Source: a virus. Taken from it: DNA of 22,546 nucleotides. The stretch is taken from positions 1 through 22,546 of the IMG/VR virus record IMGVR_UViG_3300028840_002249; one strand, given 5' to 3'. Below are positions 9,059 through 15,481 of the stretch, in pieces. Both the position numbers and the translations under genes were made by a program. The notes below the pieces were generated by a model, which saw only the letters and a list, made by a program, of their open reading frames with translations, was not told the DNA's origin and did not search any database. The stretch's first letter is position 1, and each line of letters starts with the position of its first letter.

Positions 9059-9200
9059 CGTTTATACATATCCTTTCAATCCAGAATTGTCTACATTATC
9101 GTTTTAAGAAAACTAATAGGGTAAGTAGAGCCTTCTAAATTTTATCGTTCATGATCGTATAGAAGGCCCATTTAGTTCATATCAGTCCTAACTATCGTTT
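9056..9200. repeat. ATCG-core repeat cluster with inverted repeat in a gene-free gap
   Basis: The gap between the 63-residue and 84-residue genes (9059-9221) holds four copies of an 8-base element close to TATCGTTT, with ATCG cores at 9057, 9098, 9144 and 9194 (spacing 41, 46 and 50 bases) and a further ATCG at 9154. Copies 3 and the extra core lie inside an inverted repeat, GCCTTCTA (9130-9137) and TAGAAGGC (9160-9167), with a 22-base loop. No T-run follows on either strand, so it is a poor terminator. The layout could be operators or replication iterons. No convincing promoter was found in the gap. Confidence 0.5.
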
Positions 9201-9221
9201 ATATCAAAAATATTAAAAGTC

Positions 9222-9476
9222 TCAGACTTCTTTATCCGGATCCGTTTTAGCAATACCAAAAGAATATACTTTTTGATTTTTCAAATAGTTTAAGACCTCT
9301 GAACGCTCATAAAGAATAGCTTTGCTTGTTGGCTTAATGTGATCTATGAATTTTTGTTTACCCTGAATATGATAACTACGAAGATCCCGGATTCTTTTAG
9401 GCTCAACTCCTAAGAAACTGGCTAACTCTTGTTCGCTAATATACATCTCTTGGATGTACTCTAATAATGTCGACAT
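9222..9476 (-). CDS. Helix-turn-helix protein, excisionase/MerR-like, 84 aa
   Basis: The chosen ATG at 9476 is preceded by a near-perfect AAGGAGGTG 5 bases upstream; a longer reading frame to 9563 lies inside the ligase gene and is rejected. ISEQELASFLGVEPKRIRDLRSY reads as a helix-turn-helix of the excisionase/HTH_17 type, followed by KPTSKAILYERSEVLNYLKNQ, the usual wing that ends such domains. It probably binds DNA as a small regulator or accessory replication protein, and it sits next to the ATCG repeat gap that it could bind. Its ribosome binding site is encoded by the last codons of the ligase gene. Function is inferred from the motif only. Confidence 0.75.
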   Translation of the reverse strand: MSTLLEYIQEMYISEQELASFLGVEPKRIRDLRSYHIQGKQKFIDHIKPTSKAILYERSEVLNYLKNQKVYSFGIAKTDPDKEV

Positions 9477-9477
9477 A

Positions 9478-10638
9478 CTACACCTCCTTGTCTGGGCGGA
9501 AGTCAAAGAATCTAGCGTGCCGCATATTGCCATCATCAGTTTCTTCCATGTAATGAATTTCAATCATCATACCAATGATTAGTTTAGGTTTTTTCCAATA
9601 CGTTTCCCGTTGATGATCACTCCAGCCACCTCCAACTTTATTTGGTTTACCTTTAAAATTCACTATAACACCGCCAAGTTGACCTGTGTATTTTCCTTTG
9701 CCTTCATAAATATCAAGGACTTTTGCGTCATAAGTTTTAAGTGGTTTCATCTTCATCCAACGGTATGAACGATTACCAACATATTCATAATCATATGGAG
9801 TGATAACTGCACCTTCATATCCTTGCCTACGACACAGTTTATAAAACATTTCAACATCATCTCTGTTGTGAAGAAGTTGTCGCTTGATCTTGTGGATATC
9901 AGGGCCAATAAAATGCAAATCATCCATCATAGTAATTCGATGAATAAGAGGTTCTTTAATTGTTGGTAACTCAATCATTTTAAACTGAGCATCAGGTGTA
10001 GGATCATCACTTCGTATCCATCCAGAACCTACTTGAAATGAAACTCCTGGGACAACTAACTCACCATCAATATCTTGAGTTATATCCTTCAACTGTTTTT
10101 GCAAATGACCAAGCCCTACATACTCATGACCATTACGTGAAAAGAATTTGCCTTGTTTAAATGTGCCACGAACACCATCAATTTTAGTCGATCCCCAACA
10201 TGGATAACTAAGACGATGTTCTTCAAACAATTTTGCCAGCATAACATCGTGTGTTGGTATTAACCCAGGCAATGCTTTGTTAATGGTTTTAATGCCCATG
10301 CCCATGCGAAGATCTTTTTTGAGAATCTTCTGAAATAAATCAGCCGAAGCACGTGTCATTCTTTTGGTATGGTTGTTAACTACTGTTTGAGCCTGATAGC
10401 CTGAGATTCTTCTTTTAGATAACTGGTTAAGAATCCCCCAGGTTTCATCAGAAAACTGTTCGTTACCCGTACCAGGAGAACATTTGGTTAAATAGTATTT
10501 GATGTATGGATTATATGCGGCATACAAATACTTGCTGATGCTTGGATTCATATTCAGCATATGAATCTTAGAATGGCCTCTAGTTGTCGCAACCACACTA
10601 ATTATGGATGCGGCTTTGTCACTACTCATTGGATCCAT
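9478..10638 (-). CDS. ATP-dependent DNA ligase, 386 aa
   Basis: This is a nucleotidyltransferase-superfamily DNA ligase. Motif I is STKIDGVRG with the AMP-accepting Lys152, motif III is FSRNG (about 166-170), motif IIIa/DGELVV follows at 191, motif IV is YEGAVI, and motif V is WMKMKP. After these comes an OB-fold tail ending RHARFFDFRPDK, as in T7-like and other small ATP ligases. The N-terminal 130 residues form a helical extra domain, making it longer than minimal ligases. It would seal nicks during phage replication. The ATG at 10638 has AGGAGG 5 bases upstream, inside a 28-base junction that is duplicated 184 bases away. It overlaps the preceding gene by 17 bases. The call is strong. Confidence 0.93.
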   Translation of the reverse strand: MDPMSSDKAASIISVVATTRGHSKIHMLNMNPSISKYLYAAYNPYIKYYLTKCSPGTGNEQFSDETWGILNQLSKRRISGYQAQTVVNNHTKRMTRASADLFQKILKKDLRMGMGIKTINKALPGLIPTHDVMLAKLFEEHRLSYPCWGSTKIDGVRGTFKQGKFFSRNGHEYVGLGHLQKQLKDITQDIDGELVVPGVSFQVGSGWIRSDDPTPDAQFKMIELPTIKEPLIHRITMMDDLHFIGPDIHKIKRQLLHNRDDVEMFYKLCRRQGYEGAVITPYDYEYVGNRSYRWMKMKPLKTYDAKVLDIYEGKGKYTGQLGGVIVNFKGKPNKVGGGWSDHQRETYWKKPKLIIGMMIEIHYMEETDDGNMRHARFFDFRPDKEV

Positions 10639-10822
10639 TTAATTCCTCCTTTAGTTTACCTGTCGGTTTGAATACAGTCCCAGGACCATTATCCCAATCC
10701 ATTCTGCCTTCATGCCCAGGACAATAATCTCTGGGCCATGGAGAAGTCCCACCATGGTGAGAACCATAAGTGAATCCACAGTTCCCACACAGCTCTCGTA
10801 AGTAGTCAGTCATTGGATCCAT
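10622..10822 (-). CDS. Small zinc-binding-type protein, 66 aa
   Basis: A CGNCGFTYGSHH segment (Cys12, Cys15, His22, His23) and a later YCPGHEG (Cys34, His37) make a plausible zinc ribbon or knuckle. The rest is Gly/Pro/Trp-rich with WDNGPGTVF. Small proteins of this pattern are common in phage replication regions, but no function is known to me. It starts at the same AGGAGG-AATTA-ATGGATCC cassette as the ligase gene, overlaps the nuclease gene before it by 17 bases and the ligase after it by 17 bases, and ends ELNGSNE, close to the ELNGSND end of the nuclease because both gene ends read through the same duplicated junction. Confidence 0.75.
   Translation of the reverse strand: MDPMTDYLRELCGNCGFTYGSHHGGTSPWPRDYCPGHEGRMDWDNGPGTVFKPTGKLKEELNGSNE
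10626..10653 (-). repeat. 28-base duplicated gene junction, copy 1
   Basis: This is identical over 28 bases to 10810-10837. It contains the end of the zinc-protein gene, an AGGAGG ribosome binding site and the start ATGGATCCAATGA of the ligase gene. Confidence 0.9.
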
Positions 10823-11117
10823 TTAATTCCTCCTTTATCACAGCTATGAGGGTATCGACTTTTTCTTTACTGTCAATGACCACAACGTTATTGCCAAGGT
10901 GGTTTAAGTATTGTAAGACTTTTAACTGTAGCGGGGTTGGTGCTTTACCAGGAGCCTTACACTCGACAAATACTATCCGTCCTTGCGGGAAGCAACAGAT
11001 TCTATCAGGAACTGCTCTATTACTTGGGGACGAAAATTTGTAAGCTTTACCACCGTGTAATTGTACCTTATAGACAAGATACTTTTCAATATCTCGTTCA
11101 CGCAGTTTTGCTTTCAT
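10806..11117 (-). CDS. VRR-NUC domain nuclease, 103 aa
   Basis: This is a stand-alone VRR-NUC (PD-(D/E)XK superfamily) nuclease. The fold elements are in order: an N-terminal RERDIEKYLVYKVQLHGGKAYKF, then NRAVPDRICCFPQGRIVFVECKAPGKAPTPLQ with the expected Asp38, Glu52-x-Lys54 and Gln64, and a final GNNVVVIDS strand. At about 100 residues it has the usual size for phage members, which act as structure-specific endonucleases and probably resolve branched DNA made during replication or recombination. AAGGAGA lies about 10 bases upstream of the ATG. The start overlaps the stop of the Acb2/Tad1-like gene by 4 bases. The family call is strong and the exact substrate is not known. Confidence 0.93.
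   Translation of the reverse strand: MKAKLRERDIEKYLVYKVQLHGGKAYKFSSPSNRAVPDRICCFPQGRIVFVECKAPGKAPTPLQLKVLQYLNHLGNNVVVIDSKEKVDTLIAVIKEELNGSND
10810..10837 (-). repeat. 28-base duplicated gene junction, copy 2
   Basis: This is identical over 28 bases to 10626-10653. It holds the end of the VRR-NUC gene, an AGGAGG ribosome binding site and the start of the zinc-protein gene, so two successive gene boundaries use the same sequence. Confidence 0.9.
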
Positions 11118-11416
11118 GGTATTAGCTCTCCTTCTACTCCACGTTCAATTCGATTTGCTGTTCGTTTCTCAAGCCACATAAGAGCTTCTTCCAGTTTTGT
11201 AATGGCAATTGAATTTTCGCGGCATTTAAATTTGCCACCATGAAGTTTTTCATTGAGGTGTTTAATCCTGTGAATAAGGACTTTAATAACCTCTTCATTT
11301 GTGACCCCATCAATTTCAAGACCTGATTCTCCTTTGAAATAAAATTGCAATTTCATAAAATCATCTTCAACAAAAGTCTCCATAACATAATTGTGACAAT
11401 CATCCATACATTTCAT
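11114..11416 (-). CDS. Acb2/Tad1-like hairpin protein, candidate anti-defence sponge, 100 aa
   Basis: Residues about 40-90 form a helical hairpin: EEVIKVLIHRIKHLNEKL, a short turn, and then RENSIAITKLEEALMWLEKRT. The second helix closely follows the R-E-x-S-x-A-x-T-K-L-E-E-A-x-M-W pattern of the Acb2/Tad1 hairpin family. Characterised members of that family sequester nucleotide signals of CBASS or Thoeris immunity; many phage members are untested. The N-terminal 35 residues are an extra segment, and the protein ends ERGVEGELIP. AGGAGG lies 7 bases upstream of the ATG, just past the polymerase stop. The gene sits inside the replication operon, which would give early expression. The family assignment is by motif memory and moderately sure; the anti-defence role is inference. 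Confidence 0.65.
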   Translation of the reverse strand: MKCMDDCHNYVMETFVEDDFMKLQFYFKGESGLEIDGVTNEEVIKVLIHRIKHLNEKLHGGKFKCRENSIAITKLEEALMWLEKRTANRIERGVEGELIP

Positions 11417-11428
11417 AATTTACCTCCT

Positions 11429-13333
11429 TTACATTTTTCTGTAGCGTTTTTCAATTACACCTTCAGTCTTCAAAGGTAAGCCAGCTGCCCATTCAGGCAT
11501 ATTACACAAATGAATATTAACACCATTTAATGTGGTTTCATCACAGCGTTCATCCACCTCAAGGATAACTTCATCATGAACGGAACCTATAATTTTAAAG
11601 CCTGCATAGTCTAGATTAAGTTTTCCTTCAGCTATAATATCTCTTGACAGCGCTTGGATAATGTTTTCAACGAATCGGCCAGGGATGATTTTTAATCGTT
11701 GCCACTTTTTAGTATATGGGTTGATGCCCATTGCAGTTACTTCAGGTCCATAGTCACCTTCCCTAATCTCAGGTTTATTGTAATATAAATTACGACCTGA
11801 AGGTATAGTTAACTGTAACCATGGAGTTTTATTACGGTCACGTATCAACTTAAATTGACACTTAGGTACTTCAAAAGGGATACCTGGATTTGTGATAGCA
11901 TTAATTGCTGCAGTTCTGCATTGATACCAAAAAGAAACAACGAGGCTATATCTCGTTCTCCAGGCGTTTACACCCTCTTGAGCAACTGATTCAGAAACAG
12001 GAGTTCCATAGCCTTCCATATATTTCATAAATCCTCGCCAACCTAGGCCATAACCGCAGCCAAGAACGAGTTGTTTACCCATGTATCTTTCTTGATCTGT
12101 AATATTATCATAAGGTTTCTTGAGAAGAAAAGCTGCCATGTCTTTATACTGATCAAGGCCTTTACGAAATAACTCAAGAGTCTTATGATCATCAACTGTC
12201 CAAGCTAATCCACGATTCTCAATACCTGTATAGTCAACGTAGCAGAGTTTCTTTCCCTTTGGTGCACAAATCATTCCTCGTATGATAGACTTAGCAGCAT
12301 TGATAGGATCATCTTCAATAATCTCATAGTTCATGAATTGATCTATAATTGGCTGTGCATCGGTTACTTTAGATCTAGGCAGGTTATGTAGCTGAAAATC
12401 TAAACCACCCCATCTACCTGTTGATGCAGCATAATATCTCAAGTTATCATAAATACGTTTGTCATGACACCTGTCTATCAGTTTGAGGTATTTAGCTGTA
12501 GAAGACCTTCCCAATTCTTGGCGAAGCTGAAGCACAGTTCTTTGTTTTTCAGTAAGATCAACACGGTTTAATAGTTTCTCAACAGTAGCTGCTTGAAGAT
12601 TGGGAACAACCATTCCTTGATTGCGAAGCCACTCAACTATTCGTTTATTTTGAGTGGCCTTAGTTACTTTATTATCTGTGAGACTTGGAAGCAATTCATT
12701 CATGTCTTCTTTGTAAATTTCTGTTAGCCTATAGATTACTTTAGCAGCGTCAATATCTATAGGCAAACCGTTGTCATTTATTTTAACGGTTAATTCCCAG
12801 ATCTTTTGCTCTTTATCTGAAAGCTTAGATGCGGGTAGAGCATTCAACAGCTCATGCATAGAATTAACATCATCTTTACAGTACTGATAGAATTCCATAA
12901 GATCGACATGAGCATATTCAAACGGTGGAGTGCAAATCTTTTTAATGAGGGCTTTACCACGAGGATTTTTCTTGAGTTTTAAATCAAGATCATCACCTGC
13001 AGCAGCAAGTGATTGGTGATAAGTAAAACGACCACAAATAGCCATGACATCTATCCAAAAAGAATGGTGTATTCGTGGGAAATCATATTTAGGGCCAAGA
13101 GTATTCCATACAGCTATATCAAATTGTGCATTATGAGCATAAAATTTATGTATAGAATAATCAGTTACAAAGTCAGGAAGTGGATCACCTGGTTTCCACA
13201 ATTCTGTAGGTTGATCATCAATTTTATATGCCATACAAATAATATCTGCTTCTCTACCTGCAAGATATTTTTTGCGGCCATGCTTTATTAGATCAACTTC
13301 AGATCTAGTTTCAAAATCTATGCCAATTAACAT
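11429..13333 (-). CDS. Family A DNA polymerase with 3'-5' exonuclease, 634 aa
   Basis: This is the replicative polymerase. The exonuclease domain has IGIDFETRS (Asp6, Glu8), AHNAQFD (Asp72) and YCKDD (Tyr151, Asp155). The polymerase domain has TGRWGG, motif A CYVDYTGIENRGLAW (Asp367; DYTGIENR instead of the usual DYSQIELR), motif B GKQLVLGCGYGLGWRGF, and motif C GSVHDEVILEV. There is no 5'-3' exonuclease domain, as is usual for phage enzymes. The ATG at 13333 is chosen because AGGAGG lies 4 bases upstream and MLIGIDFE begins directly at the exonuclease domain; the reading frame upstream to 13351 has no support. The start overlaps the preceding stop as TAATG, so translation is probably coupled. 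The call is very secure. Confidence 0.96.
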   Translation of the reverse strand: MLIGIDFETRSEVDLIKHGRKKYLAGREADIICMAYKIDDQPTELWKPGDPLPDFVTDYSIHKFYAHNAQFDIAVWNTLGPKYDFPRIHHSFWIDVMAICGRFTYHQSLAAAGDDLDLKLKKNPRGKALIKKICTPPFEYAHVDLMEFYQYCKDDVNSMHELLNALPASKLSDKEQKIWELTVKINDNGLPIDIDAAKVIYRLTEIYKEDMNELLPSLTDNKVTKATQNKRIVEWLRNQGMVVPNLQAATVEKLLNRVDLTEKQRTVLQLRQELGRSSTAKYLKLIDRCHDKRIYDNLRYYAASTGRWGGLDFQLHNLPRSKVTDAQPIIDQFMNYEIIEDDPINAAKSIIRGMICAPKGKKLCYVDYTGIENRGLAWTVDDHKTLELFRKGLDQYKDMAAFLLKKPYDNITDQERYMGKQLVLGCGYGLGWRGFMKYMEGYGTPVSESVAQEGVNAWRTRYSLVVSFWYQCRTAAINAITNPGIPFEVPKCQFKLIRDRNKTPWLQLTIPSGRNLYYNKPEIREGDYGPEVTAMGINPYTKKWQRLKIIPGRFVENIIQALSRDIIAEGKLNLDYAGFKIIGSVHDEVILEVDERCDETTLNGVNIHLCNMPEWAAGLPLKTEGVIEKRYRKM

Positions 13334-13749
13334 TAGACCTCCTTCCAGCATTCACTGCACATAACACGTTGTGTAACTGGAATATGCATAGCATAGTTAT
13401 TGCCAAGCATAGGTTGGTCACACAAAGTTTTAATGGCATTTTTATCTGCTAAATGCCATTGCCCTAATCTTTTAACCCAGTCAATTTTATTTGATATTTT
13501 AAACACCCAATTGACTAAGTCTTCAGCATTTCCATAATGCGTTTTTCCGTTTAATACCCACCTATTTGTACTAGGATAGAAAGCAATGGTACCAAAAGAA
13601 ACTTTAAAATTAAGTTGATAGCCGGCATTATAAACTTCGTAGTCGGCTTCTATTTTATTCAGATATCGCATGTTAGATTCTAGCCTAGATTCTCTTTCAT
13701 CTTTGGCCATTTCTTTAAGAAAACGGAAATCATCACCCATATCACCCAT
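13333..13749 (-). CDS. Hypothetical protein upstream of the polymerase, 138 aa
   Basis: No family was recognised. The N-terminal 35 residues are charged and helical (FRFLKEMAKDERESRLESNMRYL). The middle contains beta-like segments (YQLNFKVSFGTIAFYPSTNRWVLNGKTHYGNAEDLVNWVF). There are two Cys near the end (CSEC). AGGAGGT is 6 bases before the ATG. The gene is coupled to the DNA polymerase by TAATG, suggesting a replication role, and it is the first gene after the structured RNA at 13771-13908, whose last hairpin ends just before its ribosome binding site. Its expression may therefore depend on that RNA. Confidence 0.7.
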   Translation of the reverse strand: MGDMGDDFRFLKEMAKDERESRLESNMRYLNKIEADYEVYNAGYQLNFKVSFGTIAFYPSTNRWVLNGKTHYGNAEDLVNWVFKISNKIDWVKRLGQWHLADKNAIKTLCDQPMLGNNYAMHIPVTQRVMCSECWKEV

Positions 13750-13770
13750 GATTTTACCTCCTTATGATGA

Positions 13771-13908
13771 GAGGGTTGGCACCCTGGCATACGGTTCAGT
13801 TTAAGGTGCCAACCCTCCGGCTCCCCCATTGGAGCCTATTGCGGATTCGTGGCTACGGTCCTCTGCCGGCACATACCGAGCGTGACATTCCCCGACAGTG
13901 AATCCACA
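13771..13908 (-). ncRNA. Candidate structured RNA in the ssDNA-binding/polymerase intergenic gap
   Basis: Nearly the whole 138-base gap is self-complementary. Stem 1 pairs 13900-13908 with 13840-13848 (9 bp). Inside it stem 2 pairs 13892-13898 with 13863-13869 (7 bp), and 13875-13878 can pair with 13856-13859, crossing stem 2 as a pseudoknot. Next is a 6-bp hairpin, GGCTCC/GGAGCC (13819-13824 with 13831-13836). Last is a perfect 13-bp hairpin (13771-13783 with 13805-13817, loop 21). In stems 1 and 2 the only non-Watson-Crick pairs are G-U on the minus strand but A-C on the plus strand, which points to an RNA made in the direction of the operon. The block is much richer in G and C than its surroundings. 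I could not match it to a known riboswitch or ribozyme. Confidence 0.6.
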
Positions 13909-13920
13909 AATTCTGTAGGT

Positions 13921-14505
13921 TTACTCCAAGTCACCGTCAGTTGCGGGATCAGCTGCAGCCACATTATCAACAGCTTCATCTGTATATGCGCTGAATGCGT
14001 CCTCAGCTTTCTGACGACCATCAAGACGTTCACCTTCTTTAACCATCAAAAGGTTATTCAGGCCACATCCGACGCCACGATTACCTGCTTGGTTATACGG
14101 GAAGAAGTTAACATCTGCTCTTCCGTAACAACCTGAGTAGAAATCGTCGGGATCAAAGATTGGGACGGGTGAGGAGTCTTTTTGAGCTTTGACAACGCCC
14201 GGCTTGTTCTTCGATGTAGCATTGATGAAAAAACACCCTTTGTATTCAGGGCCTCGGTTACCTTGGTCAAATTCTTCATCACCGTCACGGATGGGAAGCC
14301 TGAGACCTTTCACTTGAGCCTGGGTGAACTTGTTGTTTTCAATGCCTTTTTGAACAGCATCATTAATGGCGGACTGTAGAGCTTTGATACCTTCCTTGTC
14401 CTCTTTTGAAACTAACATGGAAACAGAGTATTTGAGATCTCCAGAAGGTGTGGGTTTGGGTTCGAAACAATTGAGATATGAAAATCTTACAAGAGTTGTA
14501 ATCAT
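13921..14505 (-). CDS. DUF2815 family ssDNA-binding-type protein, 194 aa
   Basis: This matches the DUF2815 family found in phage replication modules and regarded as OB-fold single-strand DNA-binding-like. Typical segments are TTLVRFSYLNCFEPK, GDLKYSVSMLVSKED, LPIRDGDEEF, PEYKGCFFINATSKNKPGVV, DFYSGCYGRADVNFFPYNQAGNRGVGCGLNNLLMV. The tail (about 165-194) is acidic and ends DGDLE. Acidic tails on single-strand binding proteins commonly dock partner proteins. AGGAGG lies 6 bases before the ATG. Codons are more G/C-ending than in most neighbours, like the acidic 171-residue protein, consistent with high expression. It directly precedes the structured RNA. Family call is firm; the exact role is inferred from the family. 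Confidence 0.88.
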   Translation of the reverse strand: MITTLVRFSYLNCFEPKPTPSGDLKYSVSMLVSKEDKEGIKALQSAINDAVQKGIENNKFTQAQVKGLRLPIRDGDEEFDQGNRGPEYKGCFFINATSKNKPGVVKAQKDSSPVPIFDPDDFYSGCYGRADVNFFPYNQAGNRGVGCGLNNLLMVKEGERLDGRQKAEDAFSAYTDEAVDNVAAADPATDGDLE

Positions 14506-14513
14506 TTTGCCTC

Positions 14514-14705
14514 CTATTCATTTTGCAGAATATCTGCTATTTTGTGTTTGACATATTGCACTAGTCCATTGACAGATTTATCTATTTCGTTCTTGACATT
14601 GTCATCTTCAGTAAGATCTTTTTCAATAGCAATATCAAGCCTAATAGATTCATATGGTGCACTTTGAACAGTGCGGCCATACGAAATTCTTACTCGTTTA
14701 GCCAT
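14514..14705 (-). CDS. Small conserved-type phage protein, 63 aa
   Basis: The start at 14705 (MAKRVRISYGRTVQ) is preferred because AGGAGG sits 8 bases upstream; the in-frame GTG and ATG at 14714 and 14711 are too close to it or overlap it. The protein begins with a beta-like segment (RVRISYGRTVQSAPYESIRLDIAIEKDL) and ends with a helix (VNGLVQYVKHKIADIL). Short proteins with this SYGRT...YESIRLD pattern accompany ssDNA-binding genes in phages, but I know no function. It overlaps the preceding gene by 8 bases and stops 8 bases before the DUF2815 start. Confidence 0.75.
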   Translation of the reverse strand: MAKRVRISYGRTVQSAPYESIRLDIAIEKDLTEDDNVKNEIDKSVNGLVQYVKHKIADILQNE

Positions 14706-15066
14706 TTGCATCACCTCCTTTCTTACTATATCCGTTGTCTAAACGTTTATAGTTATTCTTGAGAACCTCATGGAACTTTAATTCAAGATCCTCAGACGTT
14801 ATATGCAACTCTTCACAGATAGATACCAAAAAGAAAATAATATCGACAGCTTCACGAGTTGCATTATTTTTATCAAATGTTTGATTTCTGGCACTGCGCC
14901 AAGGTTTCCATGGTACACTATCAACTAATTCAGCAAGCTCCATCATAAGAGCCAAACTGCTGTTTCTCATTGACTGCATTCTTTGTTCAAGTGTATCAAA
15001 TGGTCTATTGTGACCAAGGTGCTTATGATAATCTTCAATCAGTTTAAACATGGTTGCTACCTTCAT
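14698..15066 (-). CDS. All-alpha NTP pyrophosphatase, MazG/dUTPase-like, 122 aa
   Basis: The protein is all helical. LALMMELAELVDSVPWKPWR followed by ATREAVDIIFFLVSICEEL holds the E-x3-E...E-x2-D metal-binding pattern of the MazG/all-alpha dUTPase superfamily, and the W-K-x-W plus final NNYKRLDNGY favour the dimeric dUTPase side. It would hydrolyse a (d)NTP to the monophosphate, most usefully dUTP to dUMP, feeding the ThyX encoded two genes upstream. The start is uncertain: ATG 15066 has AAGGAG 12 bases upstream, ATG 15051 has a weaker GAAGG at 8 bases. Both overlap the dCMP deaminase gene. Family call good; substrate inferred from neighbours. Confidence 0.8.
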   Translation of the reverse strand: MKVATMFKLIEDYHKHLGHNRPFDTLEQRMQSMRNSSLALMMELAELVDSVPWKPWRSARNQTFDKNNATREAVDIIFFLVSICEELHITSEDLELKFHEVLKNNYKRLDNGYSKKGGDANG

Positions 15067-15481
15067 AATGTACCCAATCTCCTTCCCACATATCTTTAGC
15101 ATATGTATGTCTGTGTTCATTTAAGAAAACAATCCGCTTACAACTTGTATTCATTATGATGCGGATACAAGAGACACACGGACTGAGGGTTAAATAAATT
15201 GTGTGTATTTGTTCTGGAACTCTACACTGTAATAAGGCATTTTGTTCAGCATGAGCTGATGGGCATTCATTCGGGTCATTAAGCTTTTCTTTAACACAAT
15301 AACCTTTGTCAATACAGTGTATATACCCCCGAGGAGACCCATTATAACCTGTAGCAATGATTTCATTTGCTGCATTCACGATGACACAGCCGACTTGCTT
15401 GTCTAAACAAGTAGACCGCTGTGCCATAGCCAATGCAACTCTTAAATATGCTTTATCTGCGGAAATCCGGGACATTTGCAT
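15044..15481 (-). CDS. dCMP (deoxycytidylate) deaminase, 145 aa
   Basis: This is a zinc-dependent cytidine/deoxycytidylate deaminase. SAHAEQNAL holds the zinc ligand His77 and the proton-shuttling Glu79, and SPCVSCIRII supplies Cys102 and Cys105. GYNGSPRGYIHC is the usual substrate-side loop, and the N-terminal CLDKQVGCVIV strand and 145-residue length fit the dCMP deaminase group. It converts dCMP to dUMP, the substrate of the adjacent thymidylate synthase. ATG 15481 has GAAGAG 7 bases upstream; the ATG two codons later is an alternative. It overlaps the ThyX gene by 29 bases and the pyrophosphatase gene by about 20, so the three are probably coupled. Confidence 0.93.
   Translation of the reverse strand: MQMSRISADKAYLRVALAMAQRSTCLDKQVGCVIVNAANEIIATGYNGSPRGYIHCIDKGYCVKEKLNDPNECPSAHAEQNALLQCRVPEQIHTIYLTLSPCVSCIRIIMNTSCKRIVFLNEHRHTYAKDMWEGDWVHYEGSNHV

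Noticed and set aside
9130-9167. Rho-independent terminator at the GCCTTCTA inverted repeat
   Set aside because: The loop is 22 bases and no T-run follows the stem on either strand.
9222-10638. Shared C-terminal PDKEV on the ligase and the HTH protein (and KEV on the 138-residue protein)
   Set aside because: In the ligase and the 138-residue protein the KEV codons are simply the AAGGAGGT ribosome site of the next gene read in frame. The HTH protein copy differs from the ligase at every third base of the shared codons, so no recent duplication is shown.
13771-13908. Hammerhead, HDV-like or twister ribozyme in the structured gap
   Set aside because: The conserved core bases of the hammerhead (CTGATGA and GAAA) are missing, and the order and length of stems do not fit HDV or twister. 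It was left as an unclassified structure.
13849-14136. Plus-strand open frame across the end of the DUF2815 gene, and other plus-strand frames between 10813 and 21661
   Set aside because: These are opposite-strand shadows of well supported minus-strand genes, with no ribosome sites and no recognisable protein features.
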